Assembly (NCBI RefSeq): GCF_016863635.1 | Contig: NZ_BOPG01000024.1 | Coordinates: 124,001 to 188,000 of the forward strand | Origin: Virgisporangium aurantiacum | Lineage (GTDB): Bacteria; Actinomycetota; Actinomycetes; Mycobacteriales; Micromonosporaceae | DNA: 64,000 bases | Direction of reading: 5' to 3' | Shown: positions 9,591-17,336 of the stretch, piece by piece | Layout of the letters: each line of letters starts with the position of its first letter | Numbering within the stretch: the stretch's first letter is position 1 | The notes under the pieces: generated by a model | Seen by the model: only the letters and a program-made list of their open reading frames with translations | Databases searched by the model: none | What the model was told of the DNA's origin: nothing | Translations under genes and position numbers: made by a program

Positions 9591-9614
9591 AGATCGTCTG
9601 AGTTCAGATAATCT
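9591..9614. promoter_or_regulatory. Candidate MarR operator between divergent genes
   Basis: A 24-base dyad: outer arms AGAT (9591-9594) and ATCT (9611-9614), inner arms TCTGA (9597-9601) and TCAGA (9604-9608). It covers the GATAAT -10 hexamer (9607-9612) of the monooxygenase gene and lies just upstream of the minus-strand CATAAT (9576-9581) of the marR gene. It is therefore well placed to repress both promoters. Confidence 0.65.
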
Positions 9615-9620
9615 CGGTTC

Positions 9621-10718
9621 ATGAGAATTGTCGTCGTGGGGGCCGGGCTGTCCGGGTCCCTGCTCGCACAGGGCCTGTCCGGGGCCGGGGTCGACGTCGC
9701 GCTGTACGAGCGGGAGGCCCCCGGCCAGGCCCAGGGTTACCGGATCCACATCGCGCCCGAGGGCGACCTCGCGCTGCGGGCCTGCCTGCCGGCCGACCTC
9801 TACGAACGGGTCCTGGCCACCGCCGCCGGCCGGCGCGGCGCGGGATGGCGGGTGCTCGACCCGACGCTCAACGTCGTCCAGGAGACGCTCGTGCCGGAGA
9901 CGGCGGGCGAGGCCGAGCACGGCCGCCACCTCACGGTCGACCGGCTGACGCTGCGCCGGATCCTCGTCACCGGCCTCGACGTTCAATACGCGACGCCGTT
10001 CCGGCGCTACGAACTGCTCGACGACGGCCGCGTGCGGGTCTTCCTCGGCGACGGCAGAGTCGACGAGGCTGACCTGCTCGTCGGCGCCGACGGCACGCAC
10101 TCCCCGGTCCGCAAGCAGTTGCTGCCGCACGCCGAGGTGGTGGAGCTCGGCATCACGGAGATCTTCGGACGCACGCCGCTGACCGACGAGGTCCACGCGC
10201 TGGCACCGGCCGTGGCGATCGACGGCTTCTGCGCCGTCACCGGCACCGACGGCCGCTTCATGCCGCTCGCCGCGCACCGGTTCCTCCCCGGCGCCGCCGG
10301 GGAGGACTACCTCATGTGGGTCGTCGCCGGCCCGGCCGCGATGTTCCCGGCCGATCTGTCCACAATGGACAAACCGGCGCTGCGGAAGACCGCCGCCGAC
10401 CTGGTGTCGGACTGGCACCCCAGCCTGTCCGCGATCGTCGGGCTCGGCGACCCCGGCAGCGTGCACACCACCACGATGCGCACCGCGCAACCGGTGCCCC
10501 CGTGGGACACGGTGCCGGTGACGCTGATGGGCGACGCCATCCACACGATGGTGCCGCAGGGCACCAGCGCCTCCGTCGCCCTGCGCGACGCCGCCCTGCT
10601 GTGCCGCCGCGTCACGGAAGGTCCGTTGCTCAAGGCCGTGCACGCGTACGAGGCCGAGATGCTCGAGTACGGCTTCGCCGAGGTGGAACGCTCCCTGCGG
10701 TCCGCGTCGAACCACTAG
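9621..10718 (+). CDS. FAD-dependent monooxygenase (PHBH fold)
   Basis: A 365-residue FAD/NAD(P)H aromatic-hydroxylase-type monooxygenase. It has the dinucleotide motif VVVGAGLSGSLLAQGL at the N-terminus, GRHLTVDRLTLRRIL, the DG-type motif LLVGADGTHSPVRKQL near residue 155 and the flavin-phosphate GD motif VTLMGDAIHTMVPQG near 305. It lacks the C-terminal thioredoxin-like domain of phenol hydroxylases. The likely role is oxidation of an aromatic or polyketide-like compound, perhaps detoxification of the MarR ligand. GATAAT lies 8 bases before the ATG, so the mRNA may be leaderless. An iterated-type palindrome (10358-10370) lies inside the gene. Confidence 0.85.
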   Translation: MRIVVVGAGLSGSLLAQGLSGAGVDVALYEREAPGQAQGYRIHIAPEGDLALRACLPADLYERVLATAAGRRGAGWRVLDPTLNVVQETLVPETAGEAEHGRHLTVDRLTLRRILVTGLDVQYATPFRRYELLDDGRVRVFLGDGRVDEADLLVGADGTHSPVRKQLLPHAEVVELGITEIFGRTPLTDEVHALAPAVAIDGFCAVTGTDGRFMPLAAHRFLPGAAGEDYLMWVVAGPAAMFPADLSTMDKPALRKTAADLVSDWHPSLSAIVGLGDPGSVHTTTMRTAQPVPPWDTVPVTLMGDAIHTMVPQGTSASVALRDAALLCRRVTEGPLLKAVHAYEAEMLEYGFAEVERSLRSASNH

Positions 10719-10721
10719 CGG

Positions 10722-11348
10722 TCAGGCGAACCGTTCCGTGGTGACGGGCACCAGGCCGTGCCGCCGTACCGCGGCGGTCAGGTCGCGCAGCACCGGGCCG
10801 ACCGTGTCGTCGGCATCGTCGGCATCGTCGGCATCGCCGGCATCGCCGGTGTCGCCGGCCAGCAGGACGGTCACGTCGAGTGCCCAGGCGACTCCCCGGC
10901 CGACCCGCCGCACGTCCCAGGAGAAGTGGTCGCCACCGACCGTGCGCGAGCCGGCACCCGGCGCGGCACCGGCCGGTTCCTTGGCGAACAGCACCCGGTA
11001 GACGCGCTTCTCGCGGAAACCGGCGGGCGGGTCGGTCGGGCCGAGGCGCAGCGGCGGCGCGGTCGCGAACGGCTCGTGGCCGACGAAACGGGCGCGGAGG
11101 GCGGCTTCGTCCGGAAGCTCACCGCCGGCCAGGGCGCGGTACGCGCGCTCCGCGCCGGCGCGGTCGGTCGGCGTCACGCCGGCCAACAGGTCGGGATCCG
11201 TGCGCACGGCGCGGCCGAACGACGGTGTGCTGAGCCAGCGTGGGTCCGCTCGCGTCCAGGTCAGGACGCGCAGGCCGACCGTCGTGTGGTCGTCGCCGTA
11301 GACGAACTCCTCCACCAGCAACCCGTGGGACAGAAGGGAGTAGTCCAC
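10722..11348 (-). CDS. Hypothetical protein with acidic GD/DAD repeat
   Basis: A 208-residue protein I do not recognise. It has a mixed alpha/beta N-terminal part (YSLLSHGLLVEEFVYGDDHTTVGLRVLTWTR), central charged segments (REKRVYRVLFAKEP, DHFSWDVRRVGRGVAWALDVTVLL), then a low-complexity acidic run GDTGDAGDADDADDADD encoded by a 9-base tandem repeat, and a short C-terminal helix. I chose GTG at 11348 because codon bias and plausible protein stop there; no ATG is available and the ribosome site is weak. It is convergent with the FAD-monooxygenase gene and divergent from the Hsp70 gene. The function is unknown. Confidence 0.55.
   Translation of the reverse strand: MDYSLLSHGLLVEEFVYGDDHTTVGLRVLTWTRADPRWLSTPSFGRAVRTDPDLLAGVTPTDRAGAERAYRALAGGELPDEAALRARFVGHEPFATAPPLRLGPTDPPAGFREKRVYRVLFAKEPAGAAPGAGSRTVGGDHFSWDVRRVGRGVAWALDVTVLLAGDTGDAGDADDADDADDTVGPVLRDLTAAVRRHGLVPVTTERFA
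10809..10853. repeat. Five 9-base tandem repeats within a coding region
   Basis: Units GTCGGCATC (three exact copies), GCCGGCATC and GCCGGTGTC sit head to tail. On the minus strand they encode the acidic Gly/Asp/Ala run of the hypothetical protein. The period is a multiple of three, so copy-number change would keep the frame. Confidence 0.85.
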
Positions 11349-11411
11349 GTCGCGGGACTGTAGTGGCGCCCGGTGCCCGACACGGTGCAACCCGCCGTGG
11401 ACTCCGCACGC

Positions 11412-11417
11412 TAAAGT
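11412..11417 (+). promoter_or_regulatory. Candidate leaderless -10 (TAAAGT) for the Hsp70 gene
   Basis: TAAAGT ends 6 bases before the ATG at 11424. No Shine-Dalgarno is visible. Confidence 0.45.
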
Positions 11418-11423
11418 TCCGCC

Positions 11424-13130
11424 ATGTCGCGCAGTAGAACCGAGTCCACGGGGGCCGTGTACGGCATCGACCTCGGTACCACGTACAGCTGTCTGGCCGG
11501 CATCGGCACCTCGGGCCAGCCCGAGATCATTCCGATGCTGAACGAGGTGGCCACGCTCCCGAGCGTGGTCCTTTTCGTGGGGCCGAACGATTATCTGACC
11601 GGTGAGCCCGCGCGCGTACAGGCCCGCGCGTTGCCCGAAGACGTCTGCACGCTGGTGAAGCGTCGCATGGGCGACGGTGACTGGCGGTTCGTGAGCCACG
11701 GCAAGGCGTGGTCGGCACCCGCGGTCAGCAGCCTGATCCTGAAGGCGCTCGTCAACGACACGGCACTGGCCGCGCCCACGCCCGTCCACGATGTCGTGAT
11801 CACCGTGCCGGCATACTTCGGTGACGAGGAGCGACGGTCGACCAAGCTCGCCGGCGAGTACGCCGGGCTGACGGTCGTCGACGTCATCAGCGAGCCGATC
11901 GCCGCCGCCCTGTCGTACGGGTTCGCCCGGATCGATCGCACGACAACGGAAGGCGCCGCCAACGAGGAGGTCGCGCTCGTCTACGACCTCGGCGGCGGCA
12001 CGTTCGACGTCACCGTGGTGGAACTCGCCGAGAAGCGCGTCGCGGTCGTGTCGATCGACGGCGATCACGAGCTCGGCGGCGCCGACTGGGACGAGAAGCT
12101 CGCCATCCACCTGTCCCACGCGTTCACCAAGGCGCACCCCGACGCCGAGGACCCGCTCGACGACAGCGCCGGCTCGCAGGCGCTGATCCTGGCGGCGGAG
12201 AACGCGAAGCGGAACCTCACGCGGCGTCCGCAGACGACCGTCAAGGTCGCGCACGACGGCCGCGAGGTCGACGTCACGGTGACCCGCGAGGAGTTCGAGA
12301 CGCTCACCCGCAGCCTGCTCGACCGCACGATGGAGCTGACGAAGCAGGCGATCGAGGCGGCCCGCAAGCGCGGCGTGCAGAAGATCGACCGGGTGCTGCT
12401 GGTCGGCGGCTCCAGCCGCATGCCGGCCGTCGCCGAGCGGCTCGCCGCCGAACTGGGCGTGCCCACCCAACTCGCCGACCCCGACCTGGCGGTCGCCAAG
12501 GGCGCGGCCGTCTACGGCCAGAAGAAGGCGATCGAGCGGCTGGTCGTCCGCGACCTCGTCACCCGCGGCCAGCTCATCGACGGCGCCGAGGTGGGCTCGG
12601 CGGCACCGGGCGCGCTCGACGCCGCCTGTGCCCGCATCGCGAGCGCGTTCGACATGACGCCCGAGCAGGTGCGCCGCACGGTCGAGATCCAGGTGCTGAA
12701 CGTCTGCTCGCGCGGCTTCGGCGTCCTGGCGATCGGCCGGGGCGACCTCGAGGCGGTCTTCCTCGTGCACCGCAACGACCGGCTGCCGGTGGCCGTGCGC
12801 CGCTCGTTCGGCACGGTGCGTGACAACCAGGACGTGGTGACGGTGCGCATCATCGAGCAGGGTGGTGGCGTCGAGTCGACCGACCCGCTCGTCAACAAGA
12901 TCATCGCGGAGGCGTCGATCACCGGGATTCCGCACGGCTACCCCGCCGGCAGCGAGATCGAGATCACGCTGGCGATGGGCTTCGACGGGATCCTGACGCT
13001 GAGCGCGGTGCACGAGGGCATGCGCGACCGACCGCTGCAGATCCAGATCGAGACGAGCGCGGCGCTGAGCCAGGCCGAGGTGGCCAGGGAACGGGCGCAG
13101 GTCGCGAACATGTGGCGCAAGAGCTCATGA
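11424..13130 (+). CDS. Hsp70-family (DnaK-like) protein, short form
   Basis: A 568-residue Hsp70 homologue. The nucleotide-binding domain is well conserved: VYGIDLGTTYSCLA near the start, VVITVPAYFGDEERRSTKLAGEYAGL, ISEPIAAALSYG, LVYDLGGGTFDVTVVEL and the adenosine motif VLLVGGSSRMPAV near residue 320. The substrate-binding half diverges from DnaK: about 170 residues with VLNVCSRGFGVLAI, PHGYPAGSEIEITLAMGFDGILTLSAVHEG, and no helical lid or EEVD-like tail. It is therefore a dedicated, non-housekeeping Hsp70. It overlaps by 4 bases (ATGA) the large J-like protein gene downstream, so the pair is translationally coupled and probably works together. No GrpE is present. Confidence 0.85.
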   Translation: MSRSRTESTGAVYGIDLGTTYSCLAGIGTSGQPEIIPMLNEVATLPSVVLFVGPNDYLTGEPARVQARALPEDVCTLVKRRMGDGDWRFVSHGKAWSAPAVSSLILKALVNDTALAAPTPVHDVVITVPAYFGDEERRSTKLAGEYAGLTVVDVISEPIAAALSYGFARIDRTTTEGAANEEVALVYDLGGGTFDVTVVELAEKRVAVVSIDGDHELGGADWDEKLAIHLSHAFTKAHPDAEDPLDDSAGSQALILAAENAKRNLTRRPQTTVKVAHDGREVDVTVTREEFETLTRSLLDRTMELTKQAIEAARKRGVQKIDRVLLVGGSSRMPAVAERLAAELGVPTQLADPDLAVAKGAAVYGQKKAIERLVVRDLVTRGQLIDGAEVGSAAPGALDAACARIASAFDMTPEQVRRTVEIQVLNVCSRGFGVLAIGRGDLEAVFLVHRNDRLPVAVRRSFGTVRDNQDVVTVRIIEQGGGVESTDPLVNKIIAEASITGIPHGYPAGSEIEITLAMGFDGILTLSAVHEGMRDRPLQIQIETSAALSQAEVARERAQVANMWRKSS

Positions 13131-15688
13131 CGTTCGACGCCAACGACTACCGCAAGCGCGTCCTCGCCGCGGTCGAGGCGCGCGGCGGCATGCCGGCCAG
13201 CGATCCGTTCGAGTGGTACGACGTGCCGCTGGACAAGGCCGACCTCATCAGCGACGACGAGGTCGTCACGCAGGTCGAGGCGGTGTGGGCGTTCTGGCAG
13301 AAGAACCGGAACCACCCGAAGTACCGCGGCCTGGTCACCGCGCTGCTCGAGGCCCACGGCGAGATCGCGCCGGCCATGTGCGAGCGGCTCACCCGGCTGC
13401 AGCTCGCCGGGAAGACCCGCACGTCGCGCGCCGAACGCGACGAGGAACGGTTCGTCGACCTCGACGCCGCGATCGAGCGGCTGGTGGAACGGTTCGGCGG
13501 CATCCCCCGGTCGAAGCGGGCGGGTGTGCTCGCGTTCGCCGCGCAGGCGGGCGTCGACCAGGCCAGCGCCGAGGCGCGGATGGCCCGGCACCCGGTCATC
13601 GACGACGAGCCCACGGCGGGCCAGCCGGCACCGATGTCGGAGGTCGTCTTCCGGCAGGTGAAGGCGAACCTCGAGGAGCTGGGCCGGATCCTCGGCCGGC
13701 CCGCGTTCGTGAGCCTCTACGACCTGCTCGGGCTCGACCCGACCGCGCCGCGGCCGGTGCTGGCCAACGCGCGCGAGGTGTACGCGGCCCGCAACCGCGA
13801 ACTGCGTCCCGACCGGCGCCGCGCGCTCGTCGACGACCTGCTCGCCTCCGTCACCGCGCTGCTGCTCGACAGCGACCCCGAGGCGTACCTCGACATGCTC
13901 CTCCAGGACGTCACCGCCCGGCTGCGGCCGCGCGTGTCGGCGGCGGTGCTGGTCGAGGACGAGCTCACCGCCGACGACTACGAGCACATGGTCAGCGAGG
14001 CGGAGGCGCTCGGCCTCGACCACGGCCGCGCCGTCAAGGCGGTGTCGACGCTGGCCCGCGAGCTCGGCGTGGCGGTGCCGCAACCGGCGACGCAGCCGGC
14101 CCGGACGCCGTCGTCGGGCGTCCCGCGGCCCGGAAGCGTGCAGCCGCCCGTCGGTCAGACGATCCGGCCGCCGTCGACGTACACCCCGGCACCGTCGACC
14201 CCGCCACCACCGCCGCCACCGTCACGGCCCGACCGGTTCGCCCGGCCCGGCCGCACGCCGGCCGGCGGCGCCGCGCCGACCGCCTCGCCGCGGGCGTGGC
14301 ACGACAAGCTCTCCGAGGCGCGGGCCGCGCTGCGGGCCGGCCGCGTCACCGAGGCGCAGGCGAAGGTCGAGGAGGCCCGCCAGCTCGCCGGCGGCACGAT
14401 GCCGCCCATCCGGGCCATCGCCGACGAGGCGGCCAACGTCCTCACCGAGGCCACCCAGCGCTGGGCGGCGGCCGTCGCCGCGCTCGCCGCCCGCCGGTAC
14501 ACCGAGGCGACGGGCATCCTCGAACGGATCCAGGCGATCGCGGTCGACGTCGCCGGTCCGAACGGACGCTCGGTGGCCGACGCCCTCGCGGAGGCCCACC
14601 GGGGCACCGAGACCGCGTCGGCCGCGCTGGAGCACGCGGCGACGCTGCCCGGGCAGGCCCGGGAACTGGCGCTGCTGTCCGCGCTCAACGCCGCGCCCGA
14701 CCATCCGGGCCTGATCGCCGCGCTGCACGAGATCGGCGTCCAGCCGCCCGGTGACGTCCGCACCCGCATGGTGAGCGGCGGGCTGGTCATCAGCTGGGCT
14801 CCGTCGACGTCGCCGGGGCAGGTCGAGTACCGGATCCAGCGGGTCGGTCCCGACGGGAAACTGCTGCCGGTCGGCACCACGCACCGTCCGGAGCTCGAGG
14901 TGGCCGCGCCGCGCCCGGGCGAGCCGACGCCGGTGTACGTCGTGGTCGCCCGCCGGGCCGGGGTCGTGTCGGCCGAGGTCCGCTCGGACGCGCCGGGCCG
15001 CGCGTCACAATCCCCGGTGACGCCCGCAGCGTCCCCGGCCACGTCGACTCCCGCCGCACCGTCCGCCACCGTCGCCCAGGCGGCGGCGGTCGCCCCGGTG
15101 TCGGTGCCGCCCGGCCCGTTGCCGGTGCCGGTGGAGTCGCTGGCGGTGCTCCCGCACGGCAAGCGCGTGCGGCTGGTCTACCCCGTGCCCGCCACCGGGC
15201 ACGTGGAGATCCGCCGGCTCCCCGACGGCGTGCGCCCGCCGACGGCCGGTTCCCTGGTGTCCGACCCGTCGACGTACGGCGAGGTCGTGCCGGGAATGGG
15301 GCCGGGGCTCGCGGTCGACCGGCGCCCGTCCGGCCCCACCCGGTACCTCGCGCTGACCGTCGACGGCGCCGCCGTGGCCGGACCCGTCACGTGGTACCTC
15401 GAACTGCCGCCGGTCACGAACCTGCGCGTCACCGACGCCCTCGTCCAGTGGGACTGGCCGGCCGGCTGCACCGAGGTCATGCTCGTGTGGCGGGCCGACG
15501 CACCACCGGAGAGCGCCGGCGACCCGGCCGCGGCCGGCACCCGCAAGGTCACCAACACCCGCTACACCCTCGACGGCGGCTTCGCCCTCCCGGCGGACCG
15601 GCCGCTGCACGTGGCGGCGTTCTCCTGCACCCGGATGGGCGGCACCCTGGCCGTGGCCACGAACGCGGCGGTGCTGAGCGTCAGCTGA
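13127..15688 (+). CDS. Large Hsp70 partner with degenerate J-like segment and FN3-like C-terminus
   Basis: An 853-residue cytosolic protein coupled to the Hsp70 gene; its ATG overlaps the upstream TGA. Three regions are visible. The helical N-terminal half includes, around residues 193-240, VSLYDLLGLDPTA...REVYAARNRELRPDRRR, which resembles a J domain (YxxLGL, then HPD) with RPD in place of HPD. Residues about 325-385 are a Pro/Thr/Ser-rich linker with a PPPPPPPS run. The C-terminal half has a helical repeat-like block (ARAALRAGRVTEAQAKVEEARQL), then beta segments such as GGLVISWAPSTSPGQVEYRIQRVGPDG that read as FN3-like. A J-like cochaperone or client adaptor is my inference; I know no named family. 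Confidence 0.65.
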   Translation: MTFDANDYRKRVLAAVEARGGMPASDPFEWYDVPLDKADLISDDEVVTQVEAVWAFWQKNRNHPKYRGLVTALLEAHGEIAPAMCERLTRLQLAGKTRTSRAERDEERFVDLDAAIERLVERFGGIPRSKRAGVLAFAAQAGVDQASAEARMARHPVIDDEPTAGQPAPMSEVVFRQVKANLEELGRILGRPAFVSLYDLLGLDPTAPRPVLANAREVYAARNRELRPDRRRALVDDLLASVTALLLDSDPEAYLDMLLQDVTARLRPRVSAAVLVEDELTADDYEHMVSEAEALGLDHGRAVKAVSTLARELGVAVPQPATQPARTPSSGVPRPGSVQPPVGQTIRPPSTYTPAPSTPPPPPPPSRPDRFARPGRTPAGGAAPTASPRAWHDKLSEARAALRAGRVTEAQAKVEEARQLAGGTMPPIRAIADEAANVLTEATQRWAAAVAALAARRYTEATGILERIQAIAVDVAGPNGRSVADALAEAHRGTETASAALEHAATLPGQARELALLSALNAAPDHPGLIAALHEIGVQPPGDVRTRMVSGGLVISWAPSTSPGQVEYRIQRVGPDGKLLPVGTTHRPELEVAAPRPGEPTPVYVVVARRAGVVSAEVRSDAPGRASQSPVTPAASPATSTPAAPSATVAQAAAVAPVSVPPGPLPVPVESLAVLPHGKRVRLVYPVPATGHVEIRRLPDGVRPPTAGSLVSDPSTYGEVVPGMGPGLAVDRRPSGPTRYLALTVDGAAVAGPVTWYLELPPVTNLRVTDALVQWDWPAGCTEVMLVWRADAPPESAGDPAAAGTRKVTNTRYTLDGGFALPADRPLHVAAFSCTRMGGTLAVATNAAVLSVS

Positions 15689-15790
15689 GGGAGCATCGAC
15701 CGACAGGCGATTGTGACCACGGATGTCGAGAATCGTCGGGTGGCTCCGTCCCCGGGGTCGACACCGCCGTACGACACCAGGGAGATCAGC

Positions 15791-16231
15791 ATGGCGATCA
15801 AGCGGATGGACAACGTCCTCATCGTCGTCGAGGACCTCGACGCCGTCGTTTCGTTCTTCGTCGAACTCGGGATGGAACTGGAGGGCAAGGGGCCGGCCGA
15901 GGGGGAGTGGGTCGACAAGGTGATCGCGATCGACGGCACCCGGCAGGACGTCGCGATGCTGCGGACGCCCGACGGGCACGGCCGGATCGAGCTGACGCAG
16001 TTCCACGCGCCGAAGGCGATCCGCTCCGAGCCGACCGACGCGCCCGTGAACACGCTGGGCATCCGCCGCGTCATGTTCGCGGTCGACGACATCGAGGACA
16101 CCGTGGCGCGGCTGCGCGGCACCGGCGTCGAACTCGTCGGCGAGATCGTGCGGTACGAGGACGTCTACCTGCTCTGCTACGTCCGCGGGCCCGAGGGCAT
16201 CATCGTCGGGCTGGCCGAACAGCTCAGCTGA
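15791..16231 (+). CDS. VOC-family (glyoxalase/dioxygenase fold) protein
   Basis: A 146-residue protein of the vicinal-oxygen-chelate fold with two beta-alpha-beta-beta-beta modules: MDNVLIVVEDLDAVVSFFVELGMEL, then RRVMFAVDDIEDTVARLRGTGVELVGEI and the closing GPEGIIVGLAEQL. Candidate metal ligands are E in RIELTQFH and E in GPEG. Members include glyoxalases, fosfomycin-resistance proteins and dioxygenases, and the substrate is not evident. ATG 15791 is chosen over upstream GTG/ATG options because the domain starts there and GGGAGAT precedes it. The 3' end overlaps the opposing methyltransferase gene by 8 bases. Confidence 0.8.
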   Translation: MAIKRMDNVLIVVEDLDAVVSFFVELGMELEGKGPAEGEWVDKVIAIDGTRQDVAMLRTPDGHGRIELTQFHAPKAIRSEPTDAPVNTLGIRRVMFAVDDIEDTVARLRGTGVELVGEIVRYEDVYLLCYVRGPEGIIVGLAEQLS

Positions 16232-16883
16232 CCCGGCGGGCGAGCAGCACCGTGTCGTGCGTGTGGTGGGTACCCGGCGGCGCCGGCACGGTCCGTGGCC
16301 GGGTCTCGTCGACCAGCACGGTCCAGCCGTCGTCGAGCAGCGCGGCGATCTCGTGCGGCTGGTAGAAGCCGGTCGGGTCGATGCCGAGTTCCGTCGCCGG
16401 CGGCAGGCCGGCCAGGTCGTGGCCCGCGAAGAGGAACGTGCCGCCGGGCGCCACGGTGTCGAGCAGGCGGCGCAGCGCGGCGTGGTCGGGCGTGCGCGGC
16501 AGCGGAAGATAGTGGACGGACACCAGGTCGAACGGTCCGGCCGGCGGCGCGTCGACGGTGAGGTCGGCTCGCACGCACACCATTCCGCCAAATGAGCCGC
16601 TGGCGCCGGCCGGGCCGTCAGCGCCGGCGCCGTCAGCGGAGCCGCCGGTCGCGGCGGTGTACGCGGCGGCGGCCCGGTCCAGCGCGACCTGCGAGATGTC
16701 CACCGCGGTCACCCGCCACCCGCGCCGGGCCAGCCAGATCGCGTCGCCGCCCTCGCCGCAGCCGACGTCGAGGGCGCGGCCCGGTGGCAGGCCGGCCGCC
16801 TCGGTGACGAGCACCCCGTTGGGGTTGCCGCTGAACATGTGCTCGTGGTTGCGGTACCGCTCGTCCCAGAACTGCGCGTCCAT
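16224..16883 (-). CDS. Class I SAM-dependent methyltransferase
   Basis: A 219-residue methyltransferase of the tellurite-resistance/thiopurine type. It starts MDAQFWDERYRNHEHMFSGNPN, a segment typical of this group. The SAM-binding motif I is ALDVGCGEGGDAIWLARRGW, followed by acidic motif II VTAVDIS and DLVSVHYLPL. A Gly/Ala/Ser-rich insert (GGSADGAGADGPAGASGSF) separates strands in mid-protein. Start ATG 16883 has a good Shine-Dalgarno, GGAGGAG, on the minus strand. The acceptor molecule is unknown. Confidence 0.83.
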   Translation of the reverse strand: MDAQFWDERYRNHEHMFSGNPNGVLVTEAAGLPPGRALDVGCGEGGDAIWLARRGWRVTAVDISQVALDRAAAAYTAATGGSADGAGADGPAGASGSFGGMVCVRADLTVDAPPAGPFDLVSVHYLPLPRTPDHAALRRLLDTVAPGGTFLFAGHDLAGLPPATELGIDPTGFYQPHEIAALLDDGWTVLVDETRPRTVPAPPGTHHTHDTVLLARRVS

Positions 16884-16946
16884 TGCCGTCTCCTCCGCTC
16901 GGTCGGCCACGACCCTGCCCCGCCCACGGCCGCCCCGCAACATCCG

Positions 16947-16961
16947 TTGCCGGATCGGCAA
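16947..16961. promoter_or_regulatory. Inverted repeat upstream of the Cys-rich peptide gene
   Basis: TTGCCG-GAT-CGGCAA is a perfect 6-base dyad followed by an AAAAG run, in the 181-base intergenic region between the methyltransferase and the peptide gene. It may be an operator for the peptide operon. No regulator can be assigned. Confidence 0.4.
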
Positions 16962-17064
16962 AAGTTAGTGGATTCTTAGCGGTCGTCGTTAACGTCCGCC
17001 GCGGTCGGTGCGCCGCGCCGGCCGCACTCGGCCGGTGCCCGGAACGACCACCAGGGAGACATCC

Positions 17065-17274
17065 ATGAAGACGATCAACAGTGCCGTCGATCGGCTCCTG
17101 GCAAGGCTGCTGCGCGGTGACACCGCGGGCGCGTGCGTGCCGGACCACGGTGACAGTTGCGGCGCGACCAAGTACGTCTGCCACCTCGGCCGGCTGTACA
17201 AGACCGTCTACGGCCGGGTGCAGTGCAACGGCAGCTGTCCCAACCCGGTGACCACGAACGCCGGCACCTGCTAG
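17065..17274 (+). CDS. Small cysteine-rich peptide precursor (putative exported peptide)
   Basis: A 69-residue peptide. Residues 1-23 (MKTINSAVDRLLARLLRGDT, then AGA) form an amphipathic, leader-like helix. The rest begins and ends with cysteine and holds six cysteines in all: 24, 32, 39, 54, 58 and 69. AGA at 21-23 is an AxA-type signal-peptidase site directly before C24. ATG 17065 has the ribosome site AGGGAGA. A hairpin follows the gene, then an ABC exporter and a mini S26 signal peptidase with tight spacing. This order fits a precursor, attenuator, exporter and leader-peptidase operon. No lanthionine, radical-SAM or cyclodehydratase enzyme is nearby, so disulfides are more likely than other modifications. 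Function as bacteriocin or signal is inference. Confidence 0.65.
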   Translation: MKTINSAVDRLLARLLRGDTAGACVPDHGDSCGATKYVCHLGRLYKTVYGRVQCNGSCPNPVTTNAGTC

Positions 17275-17286
17275 TAACGGGGGGGC

Positions 17287-17314
17287 GGGTGACGGGGCCA
17301 CGGTCCCGTCACCC
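17287..17314 (+). terminator. Hairpin (attenuator-like) between peptide gene and exporter gene
   Basis: GGGTGACGGG pairs perfectly with CCCGTCACCC across an 8-base loop, 12 bases after the peptide stop and 23 bases before the exporter ATG. Such a partial terminator would give excess peptide mRNA over exporter mRNA and protect the upstream transcript. Confidence 0.65.
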
Positions 17315-17336
17315 GCGCGTTGATCGGGAGGCCGCG

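Noticed and set aside
10809..10853. Short tandem repeats considered as a CRISPR-like array
   Set aside because: The 9-base units have no spacers and lie inside an open frame; they are a coding microsatellite.
11349..13013. Upstream extension of the acidic-repeat hypothetical gene through the Hsp70 gene
   Set aside because: Antisense to strongly conserved Hsp70 coding sequence; GTG 11348 is the sensible start.
17008..17064. Longer N-terminal start for the Cys-rich peptide
   Set aside because: The upstream 19 codons precede the clear ribosome site AGGGAGA and read as Arg/Thr-rich non-leader sequence.
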